64,000 nt of DNA from Hetaerina americana. Lineage: Eukaryota; Arthropoda; Insecta; Odonata; Calopterygidae. The notes beneath the pieces are model-generated. The model was given only the letters and a program-made list of their open reading frames with translations, ran no database searches and was not told where the DNA came from. The DNA lies in NCBI GenBank assembly GCA_022747635.1, contig JAKTNV010000168.1:272501-336500 (forward strand). The letters are read 5' to 3'. The position numbers were made by a program, and so were the translations under genes. Of the stretch, positions 36,180-47,539 are shown piece by piece; positions within the stretch are counted from its first letter, which is position 1, and each line of letters opens with the position of its first letter.

Positions 36180-36425
36180 AAACGCGAGGCATGGCTTACC
36201 TGGTTAAAACCCACGCAGGAAAAACACTCACATAGAAAAAGTGAGTCCAAAAGATGGGTGCAAAAAACCTATGAATTAGAGGAATGACCACAATAGAAGC
36301 CTTTCCCTGGGCTGGTTATGGTTTCTCAGAGAGGAGATGCAGAATCCCAGAGAGGCTTGCCCAGGAATCAACTGCAGGCCTTCTGGTCAGCAATCCAATG
36401 CTCTACCCCTATGCAGGATATGGTG
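36180..36425 (-). mobile_element. Degenerate tRNA-headed SINE
   Basis: The minus strand carries GGGTAGAGCATTGGATTGCTG, CCAGAAGGCC and a decayed B box GTTGATTCCTGGGC, then GAGAAACCATAACCAGCCC, matching the SINE at 16590-16845 with many substitutions. Confidence 0.6.
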
Positions 36426-36545
36426 CTTAAATCTGGGCAAATTAAACTTTTATTTAAAAGCAAATTCATTTTACAAAATACAAATGCAAATGAAAAACAT
36501 ACAAGTAGTTTCTGTCAAGAGTAACATTACTCAATGTAACTTCCT

Positions 36546-37560
36546 TTAGCCGCAATGACTGCCTCCAAACTTGTCCTGAATCGATTGTGCACACACTTTA
36601 AAACAATTCTGTCCATATTCGCAAATGCTGCTATGATAGCGGTGCATAGGGATACACCTCATCTTATTGATAACTCCTTCGACTACGCTGCAAACATACA
36701 TAACATAATAGTCAAAGGGGTTCAAGTCCGGGCTACTCTGGGGCCGGAACTCTTTCGACCAGAACATGTCAATGTTAACTGAGAGCCAGTTTGGACTGAA
36801 TGACTGGCATGAGCTCGCGCAACGTCCTGTTGAAAGACATATTGTCTTCCCGAGGCCACAGTTACCATCCATGGTTTTACGACACTCTTCAAAATTTGCA
36901 GATAGACTTCTTTTGCGATAGTTTATCCCTTTTCAAATAAATGTGGCAGCATGATATCATCCTCATTGACACAATATCTGGGACGTGAACACTAGCTGGA
37001 AATTTTGTTGGAGCAACAATCGGGGTATCCTCGGGGTCCTGGGGAAGCCAGCAATCATTTCTAAAGTTGATCTTTGTGTCAATGGGGAAAATGTTTTCAT
37101 CAAAAAAGAAGCAGCTTTCTTTTCTAGAGAATACAACGGCAGGGTGCAGTGAGCGATCCACTTTGTTCTGCCAGCATCAGACAGCATGAGCCGCACCATT
37201 TTGTGCATGACTTGTATCGCAGGTCCTCCTCTGCCATCCAATGCATTGTTTGCTGACTAACATTTAATTCTGATGCCAATTTCCGCAGTGCCCACCCTGG
37301 GATCTCTGAAAACTGCACCTGAGCCTTCTTGACGACTGCCGCAGTTCGTGACATATGTTTCCTTGAATGAAGTTTCCTTGCCGGATTAGCAAAACCTTCC
37401 CAAGGCTTCTCTGTAGCATTATGCTTTGCCACAAAATCATAAACAGTTGATATGGGATACCCGAAGAATCGGGCAATTTCACTGGGCCAATGCCCAGCAC
37501 AAACACTTTCCATAATAGCGGCTCTTCGATTGTACTCTGTACAAGGTTACATTACATCTC
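36546..37560 (-). pseudogene. IS630/Tc1/mariner-superfamily transposase, broken
   Basis: In order on the minus strand: MAEM start region, AGHWPSEIARFFGYPISTVY (helix-turn-helix), RTAAVVKKAQ, WALRKLASELNVSQQTMHWM, EEDLRYKS; then a frameshift to FFFDENIFPIDTKINFRNDC (first catalytic D region), TPIVAPTKFPASVHV; another shift to a decayed QQDGAPAH-equivalent (STGRCASSCQSF), and PQSSPDLNPFDYYV carrying the third acidic position as D. The wording (KFPASVMV..., SSPDLNPLDYYVW) points to a DDxD group of the superfamily rather than classical Tc1. At least two frameshifts and several stops make it inactive. Terminal inverted repeats were not identified. Confidence 0.82.
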
Positions 37561-37736
37561 AGCCATTTTGAGGTTATGACTGTTCACTAGATGCCTATAG
37601 ATTTCAAGAATGCCAATCGCAACCTCAAGTGGAACTATGATATGCTGAGAAATGCAAATTGAATTTGTCGGGAGGTAACCACTGCACCCTGTATGTCCCC
37701 TACCTCTCAATAGATATATACATATATGAATGAACC

Positions 37737-40480
37737 CCCATGAACTAGAACCTTGATGTGGTGGAAGGGCTTGAGCTCTCCGATGACCCCTAGAGCTGTT
37801 ATGGCGGGAGTAATGATTATTGTTCTCTGCAGGAACACCCATTCCAGATAGGTTGAGGCTTAGTAGCCAGGCAAAGGGTAATCCACGCAGCATCTGTTGC
37901 TCAGTAGAGGGGGCTGCAAAGGCATATGACCCCAGTGGGGCATCCATTGAGTGATGGTGTCACATTGAAAACATTGAACATTGTTGAGGAAGGCATTGGT
38001 AAACCACCTCAATCATAATTCCTAAGAATATAATGGACGGAATAGAGAATATGAATCCTGGACACTACTGGACTCAGCCCAATTGGCTGTGTGTCATGCC
38101 TGGCAGTGGTAGATGCAACACTTCATTGGTCATTATCTCACCAAACCCTTACAAAAGAAAACCAAGCATCAGGACAGAAGACACAGAAGAAGAAGGCCAA
38201 TTCAGTTAGAACAGGAATTTGTAATGTCAGGACAATATTGAGGCCAGGAAAATTAGAGAATATTAAGCGAGTGATGGAAAGAGGATACATAGATATTTTA
38301 GGTTTGTGCGAAGTGAGACGGAAGGAGAGCTGGGATAACTGGAGTGATACTTACTGAGAAATATACAGCCAAGGGGAAGAGAGCCAACGAGGGGTTACCA
38401 TATTAATGAATAAAGAGGTAGGAAGAAAGCGGAACTGACGAACTTGGTCATTGTTCAGGTATACATACCACCGAGCAATCATAAGGAGGAAGAAGACAAT
38501 AGGATCTATGATCAGTTAGAGGACATAATCGCAAATGTTCCAGCATGAAAATATTTGAGCGTGATAGGGGATTGGAATTCGACAATAGGCTATACATGGA
38601 AAATGCCAGGCCACTTAGAAAGGTATCAGTTTGATTATGCTATGATTAGACACAGATACAGAAAAAGTGCAATCAATTTGCACAGCTTCACGGGAGCGGA
38701 TGCGGCCTATGACCAAAATTAAGTTGCTATGAAATGCTTCAATTTCAAAAGATAAAGCAGGGGCGGCGAGTTAGGAAGTGGAATGTAGAAGCATTAAATG
38801 GATTGACAACAAAGGACTACCAGCAGGCTGCAGAGAAATTAATGGAGAATGATGAAGAGCTGAGTATTATCGAAGAAACATGGAAATTTATCAAGAAAGG
38901 GTTGTCGAGAGCAACAAAGGAAAATATAGGATCCATTAACATGAAAAGGACTATGAAACCATGTAAATACAGAGTTAGGCAAAATGAAGTGCAAAGAGTT
39001 AAACAATAAATTGAGGTGGGCAACAAATAAAGCAAAAGAAGCATGGTAGAAGATGCAGTGCGAGGATGTGAAAAGTTTGCAGAGGAAGGGAGAAATTGGT
39101 GCGCTATATAATAAGATCAAAACACCAATGGGAAGTAAGAAGATCCGGGTTAACAGTTGTGGATAGGTCTGGTAAGGTAATAGTTGACACAGAAAAGATC
39201 CAAGAGATATGGAAAGGATAAGGGGAAACACTGTATTAAAAAAGAAATTAGGCCAACAAAGTTAGACATTGAAAATGACCATGATGTAAATGAAGATAGC
39301 TTAGGTCCAGCCATACTCAATGATAAGTTAGAAAAGGGCATAAGGGAGATGAAACCAAATAAGGCCAAGGAGGTAGACAACATTCCTGCAGAACGACTAA
39401 AACGCTTAGAAAAATATGGGAGGAAATGCTTATATGTACTGTTTTCTAGTATCTATTAGGAAGGAATCTGGCCAGAGGATATTTTGAGATGAGCATTAGT
39501 TCCTATTCATAAAAAGGTAAGGGATACATCATGCGATGACTGCAGAACAATAAGTTTGATATCCCACGTAGCTAAAGTTGTTATTAGGTTCATCAACAAA
39601 AGGATAGAGAGTAGGGCAAATGATCACTTAGGGGATGATAAGTTTGTGTTTAGGAAGGGGAGAGGTATGAGTTATGCCATTACAGTAATGAGATCAGTCA
39701 GCCAAGGGGTTGCAAGCATTCCCGAGTGAATTGGAAATTCAGTGCAACAGGTATAGGATGAAAATCAATATTAATAAACCAAAGATTATTCAGTTTTCTA
39801 GAAAGAAGATGGCTAAGCTAAACATTAAAATACAAGGGCAAAAACTAGACCTGGTAGAACAGTTTACGCATCTCGGATGTGTTTTGGACCAACACGGTCA
39901 AAGTAGTAGAGCCTGAGGAGAAGAATTGCACTAGGCAAAGAGGCTTTCAAAAGGAGAAGGGAGTTAATGACAGGGACGTTGAGTAAGGACATTAAGAAAA
40001 GACTCGTAAGAACTTTAATATGGAGCTTAGCTATGTACGGCACAGAAACGTGGTCATTGAAGCAGGAGGATAGACTTAGACTGGAGGCTTTTGAAATGCG
40101 GGTGAGAAGAAGAATGGATATGGTGAAATGGACAGAGAAGAAAACATAAGAGGAAGTACTTGGTATGGTGGGCGAAGAGAGGGGTTTGTTGGGAGCAATC
40201 CTATGGAGGCAGGAAAAGTGGATCAAGGGGGTATTGACCGGCAGTGAGATGTTGAAGACTGTAATAGAGGGGAGAATGTTAGGCAAATGAGGAAAGGGAA
40301 GGAACAGGATAGGGATGTTGGACGGGATGAGAAAGACTCAGGGAGTAAGGGAGGAAGAAAGTACTCAGAGATGAAGAGGGACCTGGTGTAGAGTGTGTTG
40401 CTGGATTTTGTGTTTTGTTAGGAGAGGCATTTGAATTATTTGGTAGTTTGCCCATCCAAAAACCTACCTTAACTGGTATA
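37737..40480 (+). pseudogene. RTE-like non-LTR element, degenerate copy
   Basis: A second copy of the family at 42917-46275. 5' leader about 37740-38040; endonuclease from about 38210 with NVRTILRPGKLENIKRVMER and DILGLCEVRRKESWDNWSDTY, then GDWNSTIG, with an internal deletion just after it that removes the segment corresponding to about 43825-43965. Linker 38730-39230, RT start 39240-39570 (LEKGIREMKPNKAKEVDNIP). A deletion of about 390 bp at 39688 removes RT motifs A to C, including FADD. The C-terminal region (39710-40390) remains with LDLVEQFTHLGCVLDQHGQS and YGTETWSLKQEDRLRLEAFE. The 3' end follows ACCTACCTTAACTGG near 40475. Non-functional; the 5' part looks about 80% identical to the other copy, the 3' part about 95% by eye. 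Confidence 0.88.
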
Positions 40481-40527
40481 TTACCTAATAATAACATATT
40501 TATAAATGTATATATACATAAACATAC

Positions 40528-40558
<31 letters not shown>

Positions 40559-40621
40559 CATATATATATACACAATCAAACACGAAATCCTGCCAAACAG
40601 CGAATAAATACTCATATATAC

Positions 40622-41002
40622 AGAAACAGAAATAAGGAAAAGGGATAGGAACACACATAAAGGACGAACACAATAGAGGTGGGGAAGGCAGAATCGAACG
40701 GACCACAAGAGTAAAAATATTTCCTTGACCGGGACTCGAACACCGGATCTTTCCACTTGCTGGGTGAATGCTCTTAACCACTTGAGCTATCAAGGAAACG
40801 TAATTTTCCCTGAGATCCGTGGGTCTAATATGTCGCAAAGCGCCCCGATTCTTTAGCCAAGAGATGGCGTCAGGGGACTGTTTCACCCACCAAAGGAGAG
40901 GAAATATTTTTACTCTTGTGATCCGTTAGATTCCGCCTTTCCCACCTCTATTGTGTTCGTCCTTTATGTGTGTTCCTATCCCTTTTCCTTATATCTGTTT
41001 CT
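40622..41002. mobile_element. Foldback element with tRNA-like core
   Basis: Two 103-bp arms (40622-40724 and 40900-41002) are about 94% inverted copies (GGAAAAGGGATAGGAACAC, AAAGGACGAACACAATAG, GAGTAAAAATATTTCC). Between them, on the minus strand 40798-40720, lies a tRNA-like unit: acceptor-type TTTCCTTG/CAAGGAAA pairing, D arm GCTC/GAGC, anticodon stem TTCAC/GTGGA with loop CCAGCAA, and B box GTTCGAGTCCC. TA microsatellites flank both sides. The same arrangement recurs at 46612-46755 and, more weakly, at 54138-54256. Confidence 0.8.
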
Positions 41003-41020
41003 TTATATTTTAGTACATAC

Positions 41021-41021
<1 letters not shown>

Positions 41022-41103
<82 letters not shown>

Positions 41104-41140
41104 TTTACATACATATACAATTATATATATATATATATAA
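41022..41140. repeat. (TA)n-rich microsatellite
   Basis: Long TA runs interrupted by short CA/AA steps, directly after the foldback element. Confidence 0.95.
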
Positions 41141-41149
41141 TGGACTACC

Positions 41150-42795
41150 AATGCAGACAATAAATCTTAAATACTTAGACTTACCAATGCAGACAATAAA
41201 TCTAGAGAGATTTGGAAAACTATTAACGAATCCAAGGGTCCACATCATGTACAAGATCTTCAACTGCAGGACTCTGCTGGTAATGCTATATCAGATGACT
41301 CTAAAATGGCCTCCATCCTGAATGATTTCCATCTATCCCATCAAAATCCCACAGTTTCAGTCAATCCAGCAAATTATTCTCAAATTCCTAACTCATGCCA
41401 TTCATATCCCTGTTGAACCAGCTGGGGAAAATATTAGAAATAGTTTTTTATCAACGTCTTGTATCATATCTTGAGACATATAAGCTATTATCCACATCTC
41501 AACATGGATTTAGGAAAACAAGGTCTACTATAACAGCCACATATCACATGGTGAATCAAATACTTCTAGGATTGGATAATAGAACTGAAACTTTAGGACT
41601 ATTTTTTGATTTCAGTAAAGCTTTTGACTTCGTCAATCATCAGTTACTCCTATATAAACTGAAATGCTATGGTATAAGAGGCACGCCCTACAAATGGATT
41701 GAATCTTATCTAAGTGAACGGCATCAGTATGTTGAGCTCTCAAGAAATGGCTCCAAATTTGTTTCCCCTGGTAGAGAAGTAACACTGGGTGTTCCCCAGG
41801 GTTCTGTACTTGGTCCTATTTTATTTTTAATCTATATCAATGATCTCCCAGACAAGCTTAAGTTCATTAAGGGGAGAGACCCAATACTGTATGCTGATGA
41901 TACAAATATCATTGTATCAGCCTCTTCAGTAGACAGCTTGACAGAAAGAGCAGCCGAAGTAGCTCAGATTTTCAATGCATGGTGTCTTCATAACTTCCTA
42001 AAACCCAGTATAAATAAGTCCAGCCTGATTTATTTTACTAATAAAAAGAAAGTTTCATCTGCAATCTCAGTGGATGTAGAAGGTGTGAGCATTCCCCAAA
42101 ATTCCAGTACCCAATTCCTGGGAGAAATCCTGCAGAAAAACATGTCTTGGTAGGAACATATTTTTAAATTACGCAGCAAGTTAAGCTCCCTATGCTTCCT
42201 TATTAGAAATATTAGGTATTCTGTAAATTTAGAGGTCCTTCTATCGATTTACTACGGTGAATTTTATTCTCGTGTCACTTTCAGTATCCTCTTCTGGGGT
42301 TCCTCTCCCCATGTGGGCATAATCTTCAAAATCCAATAGAGGTTTATACATATTATGAGCAACGCCCCTTGCGATGCACCATGTAAACCTCTCTTCGAAA
42401 AACTTGGTCGATTACCAGTACCTTGCATATATATATTTAATGTCAACTTACATGCAAAGGGTAATATTTCCCAGTACAAGTCCAACCACAATTACCATGG
42501 TCACTATACAAGGACCTGCAATGACCTGAACCAACCATTTGTCAGGACACACAATACTGCCCATGGGCCCAAAGCAATGGGCTTAAGGTTATTCAATAAA
42601 CTTCCCCATGAAATCAAATATGAAACAAAAGTACCTGTTTTCAAGAAAAAGCTGTTTAACCTTTTAAAAAATAATGTTCTATTCTGCAAATGAATACCTT
42701 GAATTGTCGCTATGCGTCAATTCCGGCTTAAACAATTGATATGTAATTATACTAGTGTATTGGTATGTATAAATATATACGTATATGTGTGTATG

Positions 42796-42800
<5 letters not shown>
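41150..42800 (+). pseudogene. Jockey/CR1-like RT relic
   Basis: After a decayed linker (41190-41390, with [17 protein letters not shown] wording) comes an open frame 41395-42153: ISLLNQLGKILEIVFYQRL, LSTSQHGFRKTRSTITATYH, LGLFFDFSKAFDFVNH (motif A), LGVPQGSVLGPILFLIYIND, catalytic LYADDTNIIV and QFLGEILQ. It resumes in another frame to 42693 with SHNYHGH-like and GLRLFNKLPHEIK, typical of the Jockey/CR1 C-terminus. The finger region between the linker and PISLL, including the usual PIFKKG motif, is missing, so an internal deletion joins them. The 3' end runs into TA repeats. The last 100 or so bases recur inverted at the window end. Confidence 0.85.
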
Positions 42801-42833
<33 letters not shown>

Positions 42834-42853
42834 TTATATATATATATATATAA

Positions 42854-42901
<48 letters not shown>

Positions 42902-42920
42902 CTGTGTATATATATATATA
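42800..42920. repeat. (TA)n between Jockey/CR1-like 3' end and RTE-like 5' end
   Basis: Several TA runs with ATATTATATTTATATA and AAATGTGTACA interruptions. A shorter inverted version sits at 63725-63840. Confidence 0.95.
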
Positions 42921-43388
42921 TCCCCGGACTACAACCATGACGTGGTGGAAGGGCTTGTGCGTTCTGATGACCCCTAGAGCTGTGCTGGCGGGAGTAATAA
43001 TTATTGCTCCTTGTAGGGTCACCCATGCCAGATAGGTCGAAAGTTAGGAGCCAGACGAAAGGTAGTCCACGCAGCGTCTGTTCCTCAGTGAAGCGGCTGC
43101 AATGGCGTCTGACCCCAGTGGGGCGGCCAGTAAGTGATGGTGTCACGTTAAAAACACTATTGAGGAAGGCAATGGGAAACGACATCAATTATCATTCCCA
43201 AGATTAACAAGTTGGACTATACTGAGATTTTGAGTCCTGGCAACTATGGGGCTCGGCCCAATCGGCCGTGTGTCGTACCCGGCAGCGGGGGAGGCAAGGC
43301 TTCCGCGGTCGTCATCCCACGAAACCCTTGCAAGGGAAAACCAGCACAAGCAGGACAGAAGACGCAGGAGAAGAAGACCAAATTAGTT

Positions 43389-44130
43389 AGAATATGAACG
43401 TGGAATGTTAGGACAATGATGAGGACAGGGAAATTGGAGAATGTTAAGCGAGAGATTGAAAGGGGAAATATCGATATTTTAGGTCTATGCGAGGTGAGAT
43501 GGAAGGATAGTGGGGATTACTGGAGTGATAAGTATAGAATAATATACAGCGGTGGGGACGAGAGCCAACGAGGGGTTGCCATAGTATTAATTGAAGAGGT
43601 AGGAAGAAGCATAGTCAACATAGAGCAGGTAACGGATAGAATACTACTAGTGGAGATAAAAGCAGAACCGACGAACTTAGTTATTATTCAGGTATACATG
43701 CCACCGAGCAACCATAAGGAAGAAGAGGTCGATAGGATATACGATCAGTTAGAGGACATGATCGCGTGGGTTCCTGAAGGGAATCATTTGATGGTGATGG
43801 GGGATTGGAATACAACAGTAGGCGAAGGAAGAGATGGTGATGAGGTGGGGGACTACGGTTTAGGCACGAGGAATGACCGCGGGGAGAAAGCAGATGAGTT
43901 CTGCAGGAGACAGGGGTTAGTCATCACCAAAATTTGGTTCAGACACCACAAAAGACGCAGGTATACATGGAAAATGCCAGGTGACTCAGGAAGATATCAA
44001 CTAGATTATATCCTGGTTAGACACAGGTTTAGGAACAGTGTGATAAATTCGCACAGCTTCCCGGGAGCGGATGCCGACTCAGACCACAATTTAGTTGTTA
44101 TGAAATGTAGCATACGTTTCAATGAAAAGG
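43389..44130 (+). pseudogene. RTE-like AP endonuclease domain
   Basis: From TWNVRTMMRTGKLENVKREI through DILGLCEVRWK (catalytic E), VYMPPSNHKEEE, MVMGDWNTTVGEG (GDWN), RYTWKMPGDSGRYQLDYILV and the SDHNLVV motif at the end. All expected catalytic blocks are visible, so this domain is intact apart from a stop just before TWNVRT and a frameshift near 44125, after which the linker continues in another frame. It would nick genomic DNA to prime reverse transcription. Confidence 0.85.
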
Positions 44131-45503
44131 CAGGGGCGGCGAGTCAGAAAATGGAATGTAGAAGCATTAAATGGTTTGAAAAGGAAGGAATACAAACAGG
44201 CGGTAGAGGAAATCATGAAGGATAGTAAAGAGCTATGTACTATCGAAGAAAAATGGGAATGCATCAAGAAAGGGTTGTCTAAAGCCGCAAAAGACACTAT
44301 TGGAACCGTTAACGCTAAAAGGACTAGGAAACCATGGATCACTTATGAGATGATTACAAAGATGGATGAGCGGCGAAAATGGACGAATATAAATACAGAA
44401 TTAGGCAAAATGAAGTACAAAGAATTGAACAATAAATTGAGGCGGGCAACAAATAAAGCAAAAGAAGCATGGTGGAAGACACAGTGCGAGGATATGGAAA
44501 GTCTGCAGAGGAAGGGTGAAATCGGTGCGCTGTACAGCAAAGTTAAATCGTTATCGGGAAGTAAGAAAGGAAGAGCTTTGCTAACAGTTAGAGATAAGGC
44601 GGGTAAGGTAATAGTTGATGCAGGAAAGATCCAAGAGAGATGGAAGGAGTATATAGAAGAACTGTAGAGTAAAGAACTCAGACCAACAAAGTTAAAAATT
44701 GAAAAAGAAAATGACGTAGAGGAGTACAGCTTAGGTCCAGGCATACTAGACAATGAGATAGAAAGGGCATTAAGGGAGATGAAACTAAATAAGGCCGTGG
44801 GGGTAGATAACATTCCAGTGGAACTTTTAAAATGCTTAGGAAAATGTGGGAGGAAGAGGCTATATGGGCTGATCTGTAGTATTTATGAGGAGGGAATCTG
44901 GCCGGAAGACTTTGTGAGATCAGTTTTAGTTCCTATTCCAAAAAAGGTAAAGGCCACGTCGGTGAGGACTATAGGACAATTAGTTTGATATCTCACGCAG
45001 CTAAAGTTGTTCTCAGGATCATAAACAAAAGGATAGAGAGTAGGGCAAATGATTACTTAGGGGATGATCAGTTTGGGTTTAGGAAGGGGAGAGGTACGCG
45101 TGATGCCATTGCAGTAAGGAGATTATTAATCGAGAGGAATATAGGACACAACCAGGAGGTATTTGCCTGTTTCGTAGATTTCGAAAAAGCGTTTGATAGA
45201 GTGAATTGGGAAAAACTAATGAGTATATTGCAGAAAATAGGAATAGATTGGAGGGAAAGGAGGCTAATCCGCAACCTATACATGTCTCAGACTGCTCAGG
45301 TGCGGGTGGGAAACGGGGAGTCAGGATGGGCAGTGTTAGGAAGGGGTGTAAGGCAGGGTTGCCCATTATCACCGTTGCTGTTCAACCTGTATGCAGAGGA
45401 AATGATTAAAGAGGCATGGGAAGAACTCGAGGTAGGAATGAACGTGGGCGGGGAATTCGTAAAATCAGTTAGGTTTGCTGATGACCAAGCTTTAGTTTGC
45501 TAG
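44131..45503 (+). pseudogene. RTE-like reverse transcriptase domain
   Basis: Linker GRRVRKWNVEALNGL to YIEEL, a TAG at 44665 where other copies have a tyrosine codon (EELYSREL), ALREMKLNKAVGVDNIPVEL, SVLVPIPKKVKA, then a one-base deletion near 44960 shifts the frame (the fragment at 14.9 kb shows the undeleted sequence). The following frame 44985-45503 carries LISHAAKVVLRIINKR, FGFRKGRGTRDAI, FVDFEKAFDRVNW (motif A), VRQGCPLSPLLFNLY and RFADDQALVC with catalytic FADD, ending at TAG. Confidence 0.85.
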
Positions 45504-45509
45504 TCAGCC

Positions 45510-46180
45510 AAGGGTTTGCAAGCATTGCTGAGTGAATTGGAAATTCAGTCCGACAGGTATGGGATGAAAATCAATATTAATAAAACAAAGATTATTCAGT
45601 TTTCTAGAAAGAAGATGGCTAAGCTAAACATTAAAATACAAGGGCAAAAACTAGACCTGGTAGAACAGTTTACGCATCTCGGATGTGTTTTGGACCAACA
45701 CGGTCAAAGTAGTAGAGCCTGAAGAGAAGAATTGCACTAGGCAAAGAGGCTTTCAAAAGAAGGAGGGAGTTTATGACAGGGACGTTGAGTAAGGATATTA
45801 AGAAAAGACTCGTAAAAACTTTAATATGGAGCTTAGCTATATACGGCGCGGAAACGTGGTCATTGAAGCAGGAGGATACACGTAGACTGGAGGCTTTTGA
45901 AATGTGGGTGTGGAGAAGAATGGAGAAAGTGAAATGGACAGAGAAGAAAACAAATGAGGAAGTACTTGGTATGGTGGGCGAAGAGAGGGGTTTGTTGGGA
46001 GCAATCCTATGGAGGCAGGAAAAGTGGATGAAGGGGGTGTTGACTGGCAGTGGGATGTTGAAGACTGTGATAGAGGGTAGAATGTTGGGCAAAAGAGGAA
46101 AGGGAAGGAACAGGATAGGGATGCTGGACGGGATGAAGGGAGGAAGAAAGTACTCAGAGATGAAGAGAGACCTGATATAG
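45510..46180 (+). pseudogene. RTE-like C-terminal region
   Basis: 45516-45722: LLSELEIQSDRYGMKININK, TKIIQFSRKK, LVEQFTHLGCVLDQHGQS ending at TGA. 45773-46180 in a different frame: TLSKDIKKRLVKTLIWSLAI, YGAETWSLKQEDTRRLEAFE, KTNEEVLGMVGEERGLLG. The TGA at 45720 and the frame change just after it are shared with the copy at 39710-40390, so the defect predates or was copied between them. Confidence 0.85.
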
Positions 46181-46279
46181 AGTAGGATGATGGATTTTGT
46201 GTTTTGTTAGGAGTAATAAAATATTTGTTTGGTAGTTGTGTCCATCGAAAAACCTACCTTAACCGGTAGATTACCAAAA

Positions 46280-46287
46280 AAAAAAAA

Positions 46288-46386
<99 letters not shown>
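46280..46386. repeat. A run and (TA)n at RTE-like 3' end
   Basis: Thirteen A residues followed by TA runs with a short GTATATATAATTA interruption, directly after the element 3' end. Confidence 0.96.
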
Positions 46387-46611
46387 ATCTCTTCTATTGT
46401 GAAATTGTGAAAATTATATTTGACGTGTCCTATATTTGTGTATGCATGAATATGCAACAAATCTCCGGACAAATAATTGTATGATTATAATTATTATTAT
46501 TATTAACCTGATGTACTGAGTTAGTGTATAATCCTCAGCACAGTGTAAACACACGAGAGACAATACTACAAGAAGTATATTACTCATATAATAAAATACA
46601 TCTGAACGCAA

Positions 46612-46755
46612 CCATTTCAGAGTGTAAAAATCATTTGCCTTGACGGGGATTCAAACCCAGATCCCTCAATGTCCATGCGAGTGTTATAGCCAGTTATGCT
46701 ATCGAGGGTCTCTTAAGCTCTGAAATTTCGGAAATGATTTTTACTCTCTGAAATA
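46612..46755. mobile_element. Foldback element with tRNA-like core, copy 2
   Basis: Arms 46612-46638 (CATTTCAGAGTG, TAAAAATCATTTGCC) and 46731-46755 (its near complement, ending CTCTGAAATAG). The minus strand between reads as a tRNA-like unit: CTCGATAGCATAACTGGCTA (D-arm region) and B box GGTTTGAATCCCC. Shares GTAAAAAT-ATTT-CCTTGAC with the element at 40622-41002. Confidence 0.7.
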
Positions 46756-47535
46756 GTTGTATTGAAATGCACATTAGCCAATGACTACTTTAAAAGTTAC
46801 TGTTGCGGCATCTTCCGCAGTTTCTTGGAATTTGCCAAAAGACATCTGAATGCCATCACATTAATATATGCTGAAGGTTAGGAAAACATGACCCTACCAA
46901 CATGGAAATTAAAGAAATAGCAGGAAGGATAAATTATTTATTTTCTTTCTCGTTAGTAAATTTTACCTCAACATTGGATATGTATTTACTGATTCTGTTA
47001 AGAAAATGAATGTCTTATTGATTGACTTGGAGATTTAATGAGGATTTCCACAAGGATAGGAATATGCATTGATACAACCATTCACCTTAGCCTACCTAAA
47101 TTATTCCTTTGAAATGCCTTCTCAAATAACTTTCAGGGCTACAAGAAAAAATCCGAAGTAATGTTGTGTGTTTATTTAATATTCAAAATGTTCATTTAAG
47201 TACAGAATCACTTACAATGGACTAAATAATAGTAAATAAATGTTAGATATTATAAAAATATATCTAAAGTGATAGCATTAGATATATAATGACTTACAAT
47301 GTTTAGCGATGGCGGCAGTGAGTGACAATGAAATTGCTACAATGGTGCTTTGATGGCTGAGCACCGTATGACCCTGCAACCTTGAGCATTTTAGATGAAA
47401 CACTTTCTATACATGTAAACTATTCAACCTATTCTAGTTTATGAATGCTTTTTTAAATATTTAACTTGGCTTCCCTCTTTCTCAATAACCGAGTTATTTT
47501 ACATTTATTTTCATCCCATACCTATCACACCTGAC
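46756..47535. other. Unrecognised AT-rich stretch
   Basis: Nothing identified. Confidence 0.45.
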
Positions 47536-47539
47536 TGTC

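Larger units (their letters stand above)
42917..46275 (+). mobile_element. RTE-like non-LTR retrotransposon, full span but mutated
   Basis: Best-preserved copy of the family: leader 42917-43385, endonuclease, linker, RT, C-terminal region and a 3' end at ACCGGTAGATTACC followed by an A run and TA repeats. The RT wording (AVGVDNIP, GFRKGRGTRDAI, CFVDFEKAFDRVN, GRGVRQGCPLSPLLFNLY, FADDQALV, YGAETWSLKQ) puts it near the RTE clade. The same family accounts for fragments at 14.9-15.8, 26.5, 31.7, 37.7-40.5, 47.5-48.9, 63.0 and 63.5 kb. Stops at 44665, 45501 and 45720, and frameshifts near 44125, 44960 and 45740, make it non-autonomous. Confidence 0.88.

Noticed and set aside
43389..46180. Functional RTE-like protein by stop read-through
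   Set aside because: At least three stops and three frameshifts occur, more than plausible recoding would bridge; treated as a pseudogene.
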